Below, in pieces: positions 1 to 8,675 of a stretch of DNA of 64,000 bases (position 1 is the first letter of the stretch; each line of letters opens with the position of its first letter). Origin of the DNA: Ramlibacter cellulosilyticus (GTDB lineage: Bacteria; Pseudomonadota; Gammaproteobacteria; Burkholderiales; Burkholderiaceae_C); the NCBI RefSeq assembly GCF_014297465.1, contig NZ_JACORT010000001.1, positions 186,001 to 250,000 on the forward strand, read 5' to 3'. The position numbers and the translations under genes are program-made. A model generated the notes under the pieces. It was not told where the DNA came from. It searched no databases and was given only the letters and a program-made list of their open reading frames with translations.

Positions 1-1
1 G

Positions 2-334
2 ATCGGCAAGAACCAGGGCATCCAGTTCCCGATTGCCAAGTCGTACGCGCAGACGCAAGCCGCGGAGCTGATGCTGCGCAAGGCCGCCGCGCTGTTCCAG
101 GCCGGCCAGCCCTGCGGCGAATTCGCCAACCTGTCCAAGCTGCTCACCGCCGAAGCCGCGTGGGAAGCGGGCGAGGCCTGCATGCAGACGCACGGCGGCT
201 TCGCCTTTGCCCGCGAGTACGACGTGGAGCGCAAGTGGCGCGAAGCGCGCGTGCAGCGCACGGCGCCGATCTCCACCAACCTGATCCTGTCGTACGTGGC
301 CGAGCACGTGCTGGGCCTGCCGCGGTCGTACTGA
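2..334 (+). CDS. acyl-CoA dehydrogenase, C-terminal part (5' end outside window)
   Basis: The reading frame is open from base 2, so the gene begins upstream of the window. The visible 110 residues match the helical C-terminal domain of acyl-CoA dehydrogenases: a QTHGGFAFAREYDVER stretch, which in the family binds FAD and substrate across the dimer, followed by the typical ending RTAPISTNLILSYVAEHVLGLPRSY region. The enzyme oxidises an acyl-CoA and passes electrons to ETF, whose two subunits are encoded about 1.4 kb downstream. The stop lies 2 bp before the next start, so the two are co-transcribed. Substrate chain cannot be told from this fragment. Confidence 0.9.
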   Translation: MGKNQGIQFPIAKSYAQTQAAELMLRKAAALFQAGQPCGEFANLSKLLTAEAAWEAGEACMQTHGGFAFAREYDVERKWREARVQRTAPISTNLILSYVAEHVLGLPRSY

Positions 335-336
335 GC

Positions 337-1695
337 ATGGCAGGACTCACTGCGCAGATCGCGGAGTTCGTCGCCGGCCCGGCGCCGGCGCTCTCGCCCG
401 AAGTGCTGCGGACGGTGCGCACCGGCTTCGTCGACACGGTGGGCGTGATGCTCGCCGGCGCCGGCGAACCGGTGACGGGCGTGGTGCGGGGCTTCGTGCA
501 GGCGGCCCGGTCGCCCTTGCACGATGCCTCCGTCCTGCTGGGCGCGGAGCGCGCGTCGGCGCGCGACGCCGCGCTGGTGAACGCGACGGCGGCCCACGCG
601 CTGGACTACGACGACGTCGGCCTCATGGGCCACCCGAGCGTGGTGCTGGTGCCCGCGCTGCTGGCCGAAGGCGAGCGCCTGCATGCCGGCGGCCTGGCGC
701 TGATGCAGGCCTACGTGAAGGGCTACGAGGTGTGGGGCGAGCTGATCGCCCGCGACCAGGACCGGCACCACGGCAAGGGCTGGCATCCGACGGCGGTGTT
801 CGGCGTCGTGGCCGTCGCGGCGGCTGTCGCTGCGTTGCGCGGCCTGCCGGCGGCGCAGGCGCAGCATGCCATCGGCATCGCGGGCAGCCTGGCCAGCGGC
901 CTCATCGCGAATTTCGGCACCATGACCAAACCCTTCCACGCGGGGCAGGCAGCGGCGCACGGCATCGACGCGGTGAACCTCGCGCAGGCGGGGATGACGG
1001 CGGCGCCGGATGCGATCGAGCACCATGCCGGCTTCCTGGCGGCGCTGTCGCCGGCCGGGCGGGTGGACCGCTCGCCATGCGAGCGCCCGCTGCGCGAGCT
1101 GTCGCGCGTGGCCACGCTGGGGCTGACCGTCAAGAAGTACCCGATGTGCTTCGCGACGCACCGCGTGATCGACGGGGTGCTGGACCTGGCGCGCGAGCAC
1201 GCGCTGGACCCGCAGCGCGTCCGCGAGGTGCGTGCCGCGATCGGCGTGACGCAGGACTCGATGCTGCGCAACCACGATCCGCGCACGGGGCTGGAAGCGA
1301 AGTTCAGCCTGGAGTTCGCGGTGGCCGCGGGGTTGGCGGTGCGCAAGGTGGGGCTGGCGGAACTTCAGGACGCCTTCGTGCGCCGCGCGGACGTGCAGGC
1401 CCTCATGCGCAAGGTGCGCATCACGACGGTGGACACCGTCTGCCCGCACGAGCCGACGCTCTCGCTCAGCGATCGCGTGGTCGTGGAGATGGACGACGGC
1501 CGCGTGTTCGACAGTGGCGACATCGAGGAGACGCGTGGCGGGCTCGCGCGGCCGCTGCTGCCGGGCGAGCTGGAGTCCAAGTTCATGGACTGCACCGCGG
1601 CCTCGGGCGTCGACGGCGCCACCCTCTACGGCCGCCTGCAGCGGCTGGAAACCCTGGACGACGTAGCCCGGCTGGCCGCCGCGTCCGCGCATTGA
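337..1695 (+). CDS. MmgE/PrpD family protein
   Basis: A protein of 452 residues starting [12 protein letters not shown], the usual length of the MmgE/PrpD family (2-methylcitrate dehydratase and relatives). Family signs are the N-terminal helical domain with [15 protein letters not shown] near residues 85-100, GWHPTAVFG near 148, and [17 protein letters not shown] near 190. PrpD proteins dehydrate 2-methylcitrate, but many paralogues in Burkholderiales have no known substrate. No prpB or prpC lies nearby; the gene sits between an acyl-CoA dehydrogenase and etfBA, which suggests a CoA or hydroxy-acid catabolic step rather than the methylcitrate cycle. An upstream in-frame ATG at 160 would overlap the previous gene and is rejected. 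Confidence 0.88.
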   Translation: MAGLTAQIAEFVAGPAPALSPEVLRTVRTGFVDTVGVMLAGAGEPVTGVVRGFVQAARSPLHDASVLLGAERASARDAALVNATAAHALDYDDVGLMGHPSVVLVPALLAEGERLHAGGLALMQAYVKGYEVWGELIARDQDRHHGKGWHPTAVFGVVAVAAAVAALRGLPAAQAQHAIGIAGSLASGLIANFGTMTKPFHAGQAAAHGIDAVNLAQAGMTAAPDAIEHHAGFLAALSPAGRVDRSPCERPLRELSRVATLGLTVKKYPMCFATHRVIDGVLDLAREHALDPQRVREVRAAIGVTQDSMLRNHDPRTGLEAKFSLEFAVAAGLAVRKVGLAELQDAFVRRADVQALMRKVRITTVDTVCPHEPTLSLSDRVVVEMDDGRVFDSGDIEETRGGLARPLLPGELESKFMDCTAASGVDGATLYGRLQRLETLDDVARLAAASAH

Positions 1696-1714
1696 ACAGC
1701 GAAGGAAGAAACGA

Positions 1715-2485
1715 ATGAAGGTCCTGGTCCCGGTCAAGCGGGTGGTGGACTACAACGTGAAGGTCCGCGTCAAGTCGGACAACACGGGTGTGGACATCGC
1801 GAACGTCAAGATGAGCATGAATCCCTTCGACGAGATCGCGGTGGAAGAAGCCGTGCGCCTGAAGGAGAAGGGCGTGGCGACCGAAGTGATCGCCGTCTCC
1901 TGCGGCGTGCAGCAGTGCCAGGAGACCCTGCGCACGGCGATGGCCATCGGCGCCGATCGCGCGATCCTGGTGCAGACCGACGAGGAGCTGCAGCCGCTGG
2001 CCGTGGCCAAGCTGCTGAAGGCGCTGGTCGACAAGGAGCAGCCCGGCCTGGTGATCCTGGGCAAGCAGGCGATCGACGACGACTGCAACCAGACCGGCCA
2101 GATGCTGGCGGCGCTGGCCGACCTGCCGCAAGCCACTTTCGCCTCCAAGGTCGAAGTCGAAGCAGCAAGTGGCGCAAGCGCCAAGGGCCAGGCGAAGGTC
2201 ACGCGCGAAGTCGACGGCGGCCTGGAGACGCTGGAAGTCTCGCTGCCCGCGGTGGTCACCACCGACCTGCGCCTGAACGAGCCGCGCTACGTGACGCTGC
2301 CCAACATCATGAAGGCGAAGAAGAAGCAGCTGGACACGGTCAAGCCCGAGGACCTGGGCGTGGACGTCAAGCCGCGCCTGAAGACGCTGAAGGTCACCGA
2401 ACCCGCCAAGCGCGGCGCCGGCGTGAAGGTGCCCGACGTGGCCACCCTCGTGCAGAAGCTCAAGACCGAAGCGAAGGTCATCTAA
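1715..2485 (+). CDS. etfB: electron transfer flavoprotein subunit beta
   Basis: A protein of 256 residues beginning [19 protein letters not shown], the standard EtfB start. It binds AMP and pairs with EtfA to carry electrons from acyl-CoA dehydrogenases to ETF-quinone oxidoreductase. Family marks include [19 protein letters not shown] near residue 35, [15 protein letters not shown] near 120 and the C-terminal [16 protein letters not shown] recognition-loop region that docks on the dehydrogenase. It is about 7 residues longer than common 249-residue EtfB proteins because of an [10 protein letters not shown]-type insertion near residue 150. A GAAGGAAGAAACG stretch before the ATG gives a ribosome site. 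It follows the MmgE gene by 19 bp. Confidence 0.97.
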   Translation: MKVLVPVKRVVDYNVKVRVKSDNTGVDIANVKMSMNPFDEIAVEEAVRLKEKGVATEVIAVSCGVQQCQETLRTAMAIGADRAILVQTDEELQPLAVAKLLKALVDKEQPGLVILGKQAIDDDCNQTGQMLAALADLPQATFASKVEVEAASGASAKGQAKVTREVDGGLETLEVSLPAVVTTDLRLNEPRYVTLPNIMKAKKKQLDTVKPEDLGVDVKPRLKTLKVTEPAKRGAGVKVPDVATLVQKLKTEAKVI

Positions 2486-2495
2486 CAGCCGAATA

Positions 2496-2619
2496 CGGAC
2501 ATCCGAACGCAAAGGGCGCAAAAACTACGCAAAGAACGCAAAAGATTCAAAGGAAAACTTCATAGGTTTTCTTTTGCGTCCTTTGCGAATCCTTTGCGCC
2601 CTTTGCGTTCGGATGTCCG
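2496..2619. repeat. large imperfect inverted repeat between etfB and etfA
   Basis: The arms begin CGGACATCCGAACGCAAAGG and end with its exact complement (CCTTTGCGTTCGGATGTCCG); the inner parts pair imperfectly (repeated CGCAAAG/CTTTGCG units) around an AT-rich centre GAAAACTTCATAGGTTTTC. The element is much richer in A+T than its neighbours. Because of the symmetry both strands open a false reading frame that starts MRPLRSDVR. It lies wholly between the etfB stop (2485) and the etfA start (2642), so a transcript would fold into a long hairpin between two subunit genes. Confidence 0.9.
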
Positions 2620-2641
2620 CCCCCGACTTCAAGGACACCCC

Positions 2642-3574
2642 ATGACCTCCCTCGTCATCGCTGAACACGACAACGCGTCCATCAAGGCCGCGACCCTGAA
2701 TACCGTCACCGCTGCGGCTGCCTGCGGCGGCGAAGTGCACGTGCTGGTGGCCGGCGCCAATGCCGCCGAAGCTGCCAAGGCCGCCGCGCAGATCGCCGGC
2801 GTGGCCAAGGTGATCCACGCCGACGGCGCGCAGTTCGAGCACGGGCTGGCGGAGAACGTCGCCGCCCAGGTGCTGGCGCTCGCCGGCAACTACTCGCACA
2901 TCCTGTTCCCGGCCACCGCCGGCGGCAAGAACGTCGCCCCGCGCGTGGCCGCGAAGCTGGACGTCGCGCAGATCTCCGACATCACCAAGGTCGATGCGGC
3001 CGATACCTTCGAGCGCCCGATCTACGCCGGCAACGCCATCGCCACGGTGCAGAGCGCCGACCAGGTGAAGGTGATCACGGTGCGCACGACGGCCTTCGAT
3101 CCCGCTGCCGCCACCGGTGGCAGCGCTTCGGTCGAGGCGGCGGCTGCCGCAGCGGATGCGGGCAAGTCCAGGTTCCTCGGCCAGCAGATCGCGAAGAACG
3201 ACCGTCCCGAGCTCACCGCCGCGAAGATCATCGTTTCCGGCGGCCGCGCGCTCGGTTCTTCCGAGAAGTTCCAGGAAGTGCTCACCCCGCTCGCCGACAA
3301 GCTCGGCGCGGCGATCGGTGCCTCCCGCGCCGCGGTGGATGCGGGTTATGCGGCGAACGACCTGCAAGTCGGCCAGACGGGCAAGATCGTCGCGCCGCAG
3401 CTCTACATCGCAGCCGGCATTTCCGGCGCGATCCAGCACCTCGCGGGCATGAAGGACTCGAAAGTGATCGTCGCGATCAACAAGGACCCCGAAGCGCCCA
3501 TCTTCAGCGTGGCCGACTACGGCCTCGAGGCGGACCTGTTCACGGCCGTCCCGGAGCTGCAGAACGCGGTCTGA
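2642..3574 (+). CDS. etfA: electron transfer flavoprotein subunit alpha
   Basis: A protein of 310 residues starting [18 protein letters not shown], the typical EtfA length. The C-terminal FAD domain is clear: [12 protein letters not shown] near residue 200, then [20 protein letters not shown] near 250 and a closing [22 protein letters not shown], all hallmarks of FAD-binding EtfA. It forms the heterodimer with EtfB. The start at 2642 is preceded by CAAGGACACCCC, a fair ribosome site; a longer frame from 2594 only reads through the inverted repeat. The 156-bp gap from etfB is filled mostly by that repeat. Confidence 0.97.
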   Translation: MTSLVIAEHDNASIKAATLNTVTAAAACGGEVHVLVAGANAAEAAKAAAQIAGVAKVIHADGAQFEHGLAENVAAQVLALAGNYSHILFPATAGGKNVAPRVAAKLDVAQISDITKVDAADTFERPIYAGNAIATVQSADQVKVITVRTTAFDPAAATGGSASVEAAAAAADAGKSRFLGQQIAKNDRPELTAAKIIVSGGRALGSSEKFQEVLTPLADKLGAAIGASRAAVDAGYAANDLQVGQTGKIVAPQLYIAAGISGAIQHLAGMKDSKVIVAINKDPEAPIFSVADYGLEADLFTAVPELQNAV

Positions 3575-3589
3575 GGCGGCACGGGCGGC

Positions 3590-4345
3590 CTACTTCCCCA
3601 CGGCCGCCCGGATCGGCTCCACGGCTTCCTGCAGCGCCTTCAGCAGCTTCGCCTTCTCCTTCGTCACCTCGCCCATCGGCCCGCCGACGCTCAGCGTCAT
3701 GGGCTTCTCGCCGCGCGGCACCGGCAGCAGGATCGCCAGGGCGGCCGCACCCGCGACGGAGGTGCCCAGCGAGAGGGCGTAGCCGTTGCGCCGGGTTTCC
3801 TCGCGATCGCGCAGCACCTCCTCGAGCGTGAGCACGCGCTGCGGGTCCGTCTCGGTGGCGTTCACGCGGCGCAGGAGCAGGGCGATCTCGCGTTCGGCTT
3901 TCAGCGTCAACAACATCTTCCCCGGCGCGCTGCGGAACAGCGGCCGCAGCGACCCCGTCTTCGCGGTGAAGCGGCCTTCCCGCGTGGCCTGCAGCACGTG
4001 CAGGTAGCGCACGTGCAGGCCGTGCTGCGCGCCGATCATCACCGTGTGGCCGGTCTGGCCGTGCACCTTCTCCATCAGGTCCAGCAGGCTCTTGTCGCTG
4101 AACAGCTGGTCGCCGATCCACTCGGCCGCCAGCAGGATGCGCACGCTGGGCGAGTACATGCCGGTGCGCGCGTCCTGGTCGTAGAAGCCCGCGTCCGCCA
4201 GCGACCGCAGCAGCACCGAGGTGCTGGATTGCGGCCAGCCGAGCGACTGCGACACTTCCTTCACGCTGGCCGGCCGCCGCCATTCCGCGAAGAACTCCAG
4301 CAACTCCATGGCGCGGCGCGCCGACTTCACCGACGGCTCGGGCAT
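3590..4345 (-). CDS. IclR family transcriptional regulator
   Basis: A protein of 251 residues. The N-terminal winged helix-turn-helix is at about residues 5-65 (SVKEVSQSLGWPQSSTSVLLRSL is the recognition part), followed by the IclR effector-binding domain from about 75 to the end, with RSAPGKMLL near 140 and the usual closing VGGPMGEV region. IclR proteins bind small carboxylates or aromatics and usually control the neighbouring catabolic operon. It diverges from the crotonase-CaiB-Bug-oxidoreductase operon with 71 bp between the starts, and a palindrome in that gap (4364-4377) is the likely operator. Ends 15 bp from the convergent etfA. Confidence 0.93.
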   Translation of the reverse strand: MPEPSVKSARRAMELLEFFAEWRRPASVKEVSQSLGWPQSSTSVLLRSLADAGFYDQDARTGMYSPSVRILLAAEWIGDQLFSDKSLLDLMEKVHGQTGHTVMIGAQHGLHVRYLHVLQATREGRFTAKTGSLRPLFRSAPGKMLLTLKAEREIALLLRRVNATETDPQRVLTLEEVLRDREETRRNGYALSLGTSVAGAAALAILLPVPRGEKPMTLSVGGPMGEVTKEKAKLLKALQEAVEPIRAAVGK

Positions 4346-4363
4346 TCACACTCCTGATCTTGC

Positions 4364-4377
4364 ATCACATACGTGAT
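4364..4377. promoter_or_regulatory. palindromic operator candidate, ATCAC-N4-GTGAT
   Basis: ATCACATACGTGAT is a perfect 5-bp inverted repeat around a 4-bp centre. It is the clearest dyad in the 71-bp gap between the divergent IclR gene and the crotonase operon, 18 bp upstream of the IclR start codon. Such a site would fit an IclR dimer and would allow both self-repression and control of the operon. Binding is inferred only from position and symmetry. Confidence 0.5.
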
Positions 4378-4416
4378 TCTGCCCCGGCCGGACGCTGCGG
4401 CGCCTATGCTGCGGCC

Positions 4417-5199
4417 ATGAGCACCCCCGCCCCCGACTCGCGCCCGCCGCAGCTGCAGGTGGCGCAGGGCGTCGCGCGCATCACGCTGCGCCGCCCCGCC
4501 CACCGCAACCGCCTGCACAACGAGGACCTCGCCTTCCTCATGGAGAGCTTCCGCAGGATCGATGCGGACCCCTCCGTGAGGGTGCTGGTCCTCGATGCGC
4601 AGGTGCTGCCGGATCGCCCCGTCTTCAGCGCCGGCTACAACATCGGCGATTTCCAGGCCGGACCGCCGGAAGTGCCGTTCGAGCAGGTCGTCGACGCGCT
4701 GGAACAGCTGCGCGCCGTCACGATCTGCGTGCTGGAAGGCAGCGTGTACGGCGGCGCCACCGACCTCGTGCTCGCCTGCGACCTCGCGCTCGGCGCCGAA
4801 GGCATCGAGATGCGCATGCCGGCCGCCGCGCTGGGCATGCACTACTACGCGAGCGGGCTGCGCCGCTACGTCTCGCGCCTGGGCGTGGCCGTGGCCAAGC
4901 GCGCGTTCCTCACCGCGGAGGCGATCGATGCGCAGGCGCTGCTGCGCGCGGGCTACGTGCAGGAGCTGGTGCCGCGCGCGGAGCTGGCTGCCCGCGTGGA
5001 CGCATTGGCGGCACAGGTCGCATCGCTCTCGCCGCTGGCCCTGGACAGCCTCAAGCAGTCGCTCAACGAACTCGCCCGCGGCGAATGGAACGAGCAGAAG
5101 TTGCGCGATCGCGCCGCGAGCACGATGGCCAGCGAGGACTTCGCCGAGGCGCAGCGCGCCTTCCAGGAGAAACGCAAGCCGCAGTGGAAGGGTCGCTGA
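4417..5199 (+). CDS. crotonase-fold protein, methylmalonyl-CoA decarboxylase-like, hydratase residues absent
   Basis: A protein of 260 residues with the crotonase fold. SAGYNIGD at 71-78 and EGSVYGGATDLVLACDLA at 107-124 form the CoA site and oxyanion hole. The two glutamates of true enoyl-CoA hydratases are not kept: the first position is Asp116 and the second falls in MRMPAAALG. The GSVxGG stretch and the C-terminal SEDFxEAxxAFxEKRKP recall E. coli methylmalonyl-CoA decarboxylase as I remember it, though its active-site His corresponds here to Tyr74. The activity is therefore open. Start chosen at MSTPAPDS; the earlier ATG at 4360 overlaps the operator. First gene of a four-gene operon, 1 bp before the CaiB gene. 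Confidence 0.85.
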   Translation: MSTPAPDSRPPQLQVAQGVARITLRRPAHRNRLHNEDLAFLMESFRRIDADPSVRVLVLDAQVLPDRPVFSAGYNIGDFQAGPPEVPFEQVVDALEQLRAVTICVLEGSVYGGATDLVLACDLALGAEGIEMRMPAAALGMHYYASGLRRYVSRLGVAVAKRAFLTAEAIDAQALLRAGYVQELVPRAELAARVDALAAQVASLSPLALDSLKQSLNELARGEWNEQKLRDRAASTMASEDFAEAQRAFQEKRKPQWKGR

Positions 5200-5200
5200 A

Positions 5201-6394
5201 ATGCCGCGCATCCAGGCAGGCCAGGCGCTCGCACCCTACCGCGTCCTCGACCTCTCCCGCGTGCGCGCGGGCCCCACGTGCGTGCGCATGCTGGCGGACT
5301 TCGGCGCCGACGTGATCCGCATCGAGCCGCCCCCGGGCGTCGACGCCAACGACAACATGTTCGTGGACAACCGCGAAGGCGGCGACTTCCAGAACCTCAA
5401 CCGCAACAAGCGCTCGCTGACGCTCAACCTGAAGAAGCCGGAAGGCATGGCGGTGCTGCGGCGCCTCGTCGCGTCGGCCGACGTGGTGGTGGAGAACTGG
5501 CGGCCCGACGTGAAGCAGCGCCTCGGCCTCGACTACGAGTCGCTGAAGGCCATCAACCCGCGCATCGTGCTGGCCAGCATCTCCGGCTTCGGCCAGGACG
5601 GGCCGTATGCCTGGCGCCCCGGCTTCGACCAGGTGATCCAGGGCATGGGCGGCTTGACCTCGGTCACGGGCTTCCCGGGCCAGCCGGTGCGCGCCGGCAT
5701 CGCCGTCGCCGATTCCAGCGCGGGCCTGTACCTCGCCCTCGGCATCTTCGCCGCGCTGCTGGAGCGCGAACGCTCGGGCGAGGGGCAGTGGGTCCATGCC
5801 TCGCTGCTGCACACGCTGATCGCGATGATGGATCTCCAGGCGGCACGCTACCTGAACGAAGGCGCGGTGCCGCAGCCTTGCGGCAACGACCATCCCACGG
5901 CCAGCCCGATGGGCCTGTTCCGCGCGCAGGACGGCAGCCTCAACCTGGGGGTCGCCGGCAGCGGCAACTGGCGCCGCTTCTGCGAGGCGCTGCAGCGCCC
6001 GCAGTGGCTGCAGGACGAGCGCTTCGCCAGCGAGCGCGCGCGCATTGCCAACCGCGCTGCGCTCACCGAGGAGATCGAAGCCCTGTTCGCAACGCAGCCC
6101 GTGGCGCACTGGGTCGAACTCCTCAACCGCGCCGGCGTCCCGGCGGGGCCGCTGTACACCGTGCCGCAGGTCTTCGAGGACCCGCAGGTGCGCCACATGC
6201 GGGCCACCGCGCAGGCGACGACGCGCGCGGGAAAGACCTGCACCTTCGTCACGCAGCCCGTGCAATTGCAGCGCACACCGGCCTCCGTGCAGACTGCCGC
6301 GCCCGAGTGCGGCGAGCACAGCGACGAGGTGCTGCGCGAGGCCGGCTACGGCGAAGACGAGATCCGGCGCCTGCGCGAGCAGGGCGTCGTGTAG
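5201..6394 (+). CDS. CaiB/BaiF (class III) CoA-transferase
   Basis: A protein of 397 residues, the standard length for class III CoA-transferases, which move CoA between acyl-CoA and free acids by a ping-pong-like route using an aspartyl-CoA thioester. Marks: VLDLSRVRAGPTCVRMLADFGADVIRIEPP at residues 15-45, NRNKRSLTLNLK near 67-78, VVVENWRPDVKQRLGLDY near 95, and IAVADSSAGLYLALG in which Asp171 matches the catalytic aspartate. It starts 1 bp after the crotonase stop and is followed by a Bug receptor after 35 bp. It probably activates the acid taken up by that system. The specific acid is unknown. Confidence 0.93.
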   Translation: MPRIQAGQALAPYRVLDLSRVRAGPTCVRMLADFGADVIRIEPPPGVDANDNMFVDNREGGDFQNLNRNKRSLTLNLKKPEGMAVLRRLVASADVVVENWRPDVKQRLGLDYESLKAINPRIVLASISGFGQDGPYAWRPGFDQVIQGMGGLTSVTGFPGQPVRAGIAVADSSAGLYLALGIFAALLERERSGEGQWVHASLLHTLIAMMDLQAARYLNEGAVPQPCGNDHPTASPMGLFRAQDGSLNLGVAGSGNWRRFCEALQRPQWLQDERFASERARIANRAALTEEIEALFATQPVAHWVELLNRAGVPAGPLYTVPQVFEDPQVRHMRATAQATTRAGKTCTFVTQPVQLQRTPASVQTAAPECGEHSDEVLREAGYGEDEIRRLREQGVV

Positions 6395-6429
6395 AAACGC
6401 GAACCAGGCGAAACAAAGGAGACAAGGAA

Positions 6430-7413
6430 ATGACGTTCGATTCCCGTTCGGGCCGCATCGGCCGCAGAAGCGTGCTGGCCCTCGGCCTCTCGGCCCTCGC
6501 CGCGCGCGGCGCATTCGCACAGTCCTGGCCGGAGCGGCCCATCAAGATGATCGTGCCGTTCCCGCCGGGCGGCGGCGCCGACAACGCGGCGCGTGCCTTC
6601 GGCGAGAAGCTGGCGACGCTGCTGGGCCAGCCGGTGGTCATCGACAACCGTCCCGGCGCCTCCGGCAACATCGGCGCCGAACTCGCCGCGCGCGCGGCCG
6701 CCGACGGCTACACGCTGCTGTTCGGCAACGAGTTCCTCGCCACGAACCCCGCCTTGTTCAAGTCGCTGCGGTTCGACTCGATCCGCGACTTCGTGCCGGT
6801 GGCGCGCGTGGCGAGTTCCGCCTCGGCGATCGCCGTGCATCCCTCGGTGCCGGCCAAGACGCTCAAGGAGCTGATCGCGCTCGCGAAGACGAAGTCGCTG
6901 AACTACGCCTCCCCCGGCGTCGGCACCGGTCCGCACCTGTACGGCCAGCTGATGGCGCTCAACACCGGCGCCAAGCTGAACCACGTGCCTTACAAGGGCA
7001 CCGCGCCCGCGATGGCCGACACCGTGGGCGGGCAGGTGGACTTCATCATCTCCACCGCGGCGCCCATGGTGCCGTACGCGCAGTCCGGGAAGCTGCGCGT
7101 GCTGGCGGTGACGGGCGCGCAGCGGACCAACGACCTGCCCGACGTGCCGACCGCGATCGAGAGCGGCATCGTGGCCGACCCTTACGAAGTCTGGTACGGG
7201 GTGCTGGCGCCGTCCGCCGTGCCGAAGCCGGTGCTCGCGAAGCTGCAGCAGGTCTCCGAGCAGGCGATGCGCGACCCCGAGCTGGTGGGACGCCTGAACA
7301 AGGCAGGCTACGACGTGCGCGTCGTCGCGCCCGACCAGTTCGGCGCCGAGATCAGGCGCGACATGGAGCGCTGGACGCGCGTGGTGCAGCAGGCCCGGAT
7401 CGAACGCGAATGA
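6430..7413 (+). CDS. Bug family tripartite tricarboxylate transporter substrate-binding protein
   Basis: A protein of 327 residues with a twin-arginine-like export signal at the start (GRRSVLALGLSALAARGAFA) and mature start near SWPERPIKMIVPFPPGGGADNAAR, the classic Bug/TctC opening. Other Bug marks are GQPVVIDNRPGASGNIGAE and the HVPYKGTAPAMADTVGGQVD stretch near 180-200, which lines the ligand pocket. Bug proteins are periplasmic receptors that capture carboxylates for TctAB permeases; no tctA or tctB lies in this window, which is common for Bug genes. GGAGACAAGGAA before the ATG is the ribosome site. Placed after CaiB and overlapping the next start by 4 bp. Confidence 0.94.
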   Translation: MTFDSRSGRIGRRSVLALGLSALAARGAFAQSWPERPIKMIVPFPPGGGADNAARAFGEKLATLLGQPVVIDNRPGASGNIGAELAARAAADGYTLLFGNEFLATNPALFKSLRFDSIRDFVPVARVASSASAIAVHPSVPAKTLKELIALAKTKSLNYASPGVGTGPHLYGQLMALNTGAKLNHVPYKGTAPAMADTVGGQVDFIISTAAPMVPYAQSGKLRVLAVTGAQRTNDLPDVPTAIESGIVADPYEVWYGVLAPSAVPKPVLAKLQQVSEQAMRDPELVGRLNKAGYDVRVVAPDQFGAEIRRDMERWTRVVQQARIERE

Positions 7414-8402
7414 GCGAGGCCGGCATGCGGTCATGGTGGATCCGCACCGAAGCGGGCGCCATGAAGCTCGAGATGCGCGAGGTGCCGGTGCCCCGGCCCG
7501 GCGCCGGACAACTGGCGGTGCGCATCCGCGCCGCGGCGCTGAACCGCGGCGAGTTCATCGCGGGGCACGGCCTGCATGCCGCCGGTGCGGCGGCGCGGCC
7601 GGCGGGCTTCGAAGCATCGGGCGAAGTGACGGCCGTCGGCGAAGGCGTGGCCGGCTTCGCGGTGGGCCAGCGCGTGATGGGCCGCTGCGACGGCGCCTTC
7701 GCGGAGCACGGGCTCATGCAGGCGGGCGAAGCCTTCGTCGTGCCCGAAGCGCTATCGTGGGAGCAGGCCGCCTGCGCCTACGTGACCTACCTGACCGCCC
7801 ACGACATGCTCATCGCGCAAGGACGCCTGCGCGCCGGCGAGTGGATGCTGGTCACCGGCATCTCCTCCGGCGTGGGCGTCGCGGCCTTGCAGGTGGCCAA
7901 GGCGCTGGGTGCACGCGTGATGGGGACCTCCGGCTCGCCGGCCAAGCTGCAGCGGCTGCAGGCCATGGGGCTCGACGTCGCGCTCGCGACGCGCGCGCCG
8001 GACTTCGTGCCGGCGGTGCTGGAGGCGAGCGGCGGCCGCGGCGTGGACCTCGTGGTCAACACCGTCGGCGGCTCGGTGTTCGCTGCGTGCGTGGAGGCGC
8101 TGGGCTTCGAAGGGCGGCTCGCGACCGTGGGCTACGTGGACGGCGTCGTGCGCGCCGAACTCGACCTGATGGCGCTGCACAAGAAGCGGCTGCAGCTGTT
8201 CGGGGTGTCGAACAAGATGCGCACGGTGCGGCATCGCGTCGATGCCGCGGCGGAATTCCGGCGTGACCTGCTGCCGCTGATGGAGGCGGGACGCGTCGTT
8301 CCGCTGGTGGACCAGGCCTATCCCTTCGAGGCGCTCGACGAGGCGCGGCGCGCGATGGAGGCGGGCGCGCACCTGGGGAAGATCGTGCTGCGGGTGGACT
8401 AG
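7410..8402 (+). CDS. quinone oxidoreductase-like (zinc-independent MDR) NADPH dehydrogenase
   Basis: A protein of 330 residues of the medium-chain dehydrogenase/reductase superfamily. The GroES-like part has EVPVPRPGAGQLAVRIRAAALN near residue 20-40 and GFEASGEVTAVGEGVAGFAVGQRV near 65-90. The Rossmann part has the glycine pattern TGISSGVGVAALQVAKALGA near 150, typical of NADPH-binding quinone oxidoreductases. No cysteine cluster for structural zinc is seen, so it belongs to the zinc-free group. It probably reduces an enone or enoyl-type intermediate of the same pathway. Its ATG overlaps the Bug stop by 4 bp, so it is the last gene of the operon. Confidence 0.9.
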   Translation: MSEAGMRSWWIRTEAGAMKLEMREVPVPRPGAGQLAVRIRAAALNRGEFIAGHGLHAAGAAARPAGFEASGEVTAVGEGVAGFAVGQRVMGRCDGAFAEHGLMQAGEAFVVPEALSWEQAACAYVTYLTAHDMLIAQGRLRAGEWMLVTGISSGVGVAALQVAKALGARVMGTSGSPAKLQRLQAMGLDVALATRAPDFVPAVLEASGGRGVDLVVNTVGGSVFAACVEALGFEGRLATVGYVDGVVRAELDLMALHKKRLQLFGVSNKMRTVRHRVDAAAEFRRDLLPLMEAGRVVPLVDQAYPFEALDEARRAMEAGAHLGKIVLRVD

Positions 8403-8406
8403 GACG

Positions 8407-8574
8407 TCACTTCGGCGTCGTCCTCTTCTCCCCGTGCTTGTTCGGCCCGGTCGGCGATGCGCCCGACCGCCCGCCCTTTTTCGCTGCAGCCTTCTCCGAA
8501 ACGGCGCCGCTGGAGTGCGTCTTCTTGCCGGCGTGGGTCTTCCCACCCTGGTTGTCCTTGCTCGACTGGGGCAT
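8407..8574 (-). CDS. small basic hydrophilic protein
   Basis: A 55-residue protein, MPQSSKDNQGG onward, made almost only of Gly, Lys, Ser, Ala and Thr, with no hydrophobic core and a strongly positive charge. It looks disordered, in the way of small stress-induced or nucleic-acid-coating proteins, but no family is recognised with certainty. A clear ribosome site (AGCAAGGAAAGCC) precedes the ATG, which favours this frame over other overlapping frames here. It ends 4 bp from the convergent oxidoreductase. Probably a lone small gene. Confidence 0.6.
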   Translation of the reverse strand: MPQSSKDNQGGKTHAGKKTHSSGAVSEKAAAKKGGRSGASPTGPNKHGEKRTTPK

Positions 8575-8655
8575 GTGGCTTTCCTTGCTGAAGTTTTCCA
8601 GCAAGGTAAAGCCCGCCCCCGCACCGCCCTGTGAGATTCGAAGGCAAGTTCCGGT

Positions 8656-8669
8656 AGGAGCGCGCTCCT
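8656..8669. terminator. perfect palindrome AGGAGCGCGCTCCT near MFS stop
   Basis: A 14-bp perfect palindrome 6 bp beyond the MFS stop codon and upstream of the small basic gene. It could form a short hairpin that helps end the MFS transcript, but there is no run of U after it, so the role is uncertain. Confidence 0.3.
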
Positions 8670-8675
8670 GAGCCG

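Noticed and set aside
337-1695. Calling the MmgE/PrpD gene 2-methylcitrate dehydratase of propionate metabolism
   Set aside because: No prpB, prpC or acnD gene is adjacent; the neighbours are acyl-CoA dehydrogenase and ETF genes, so the exact substrate is left open.
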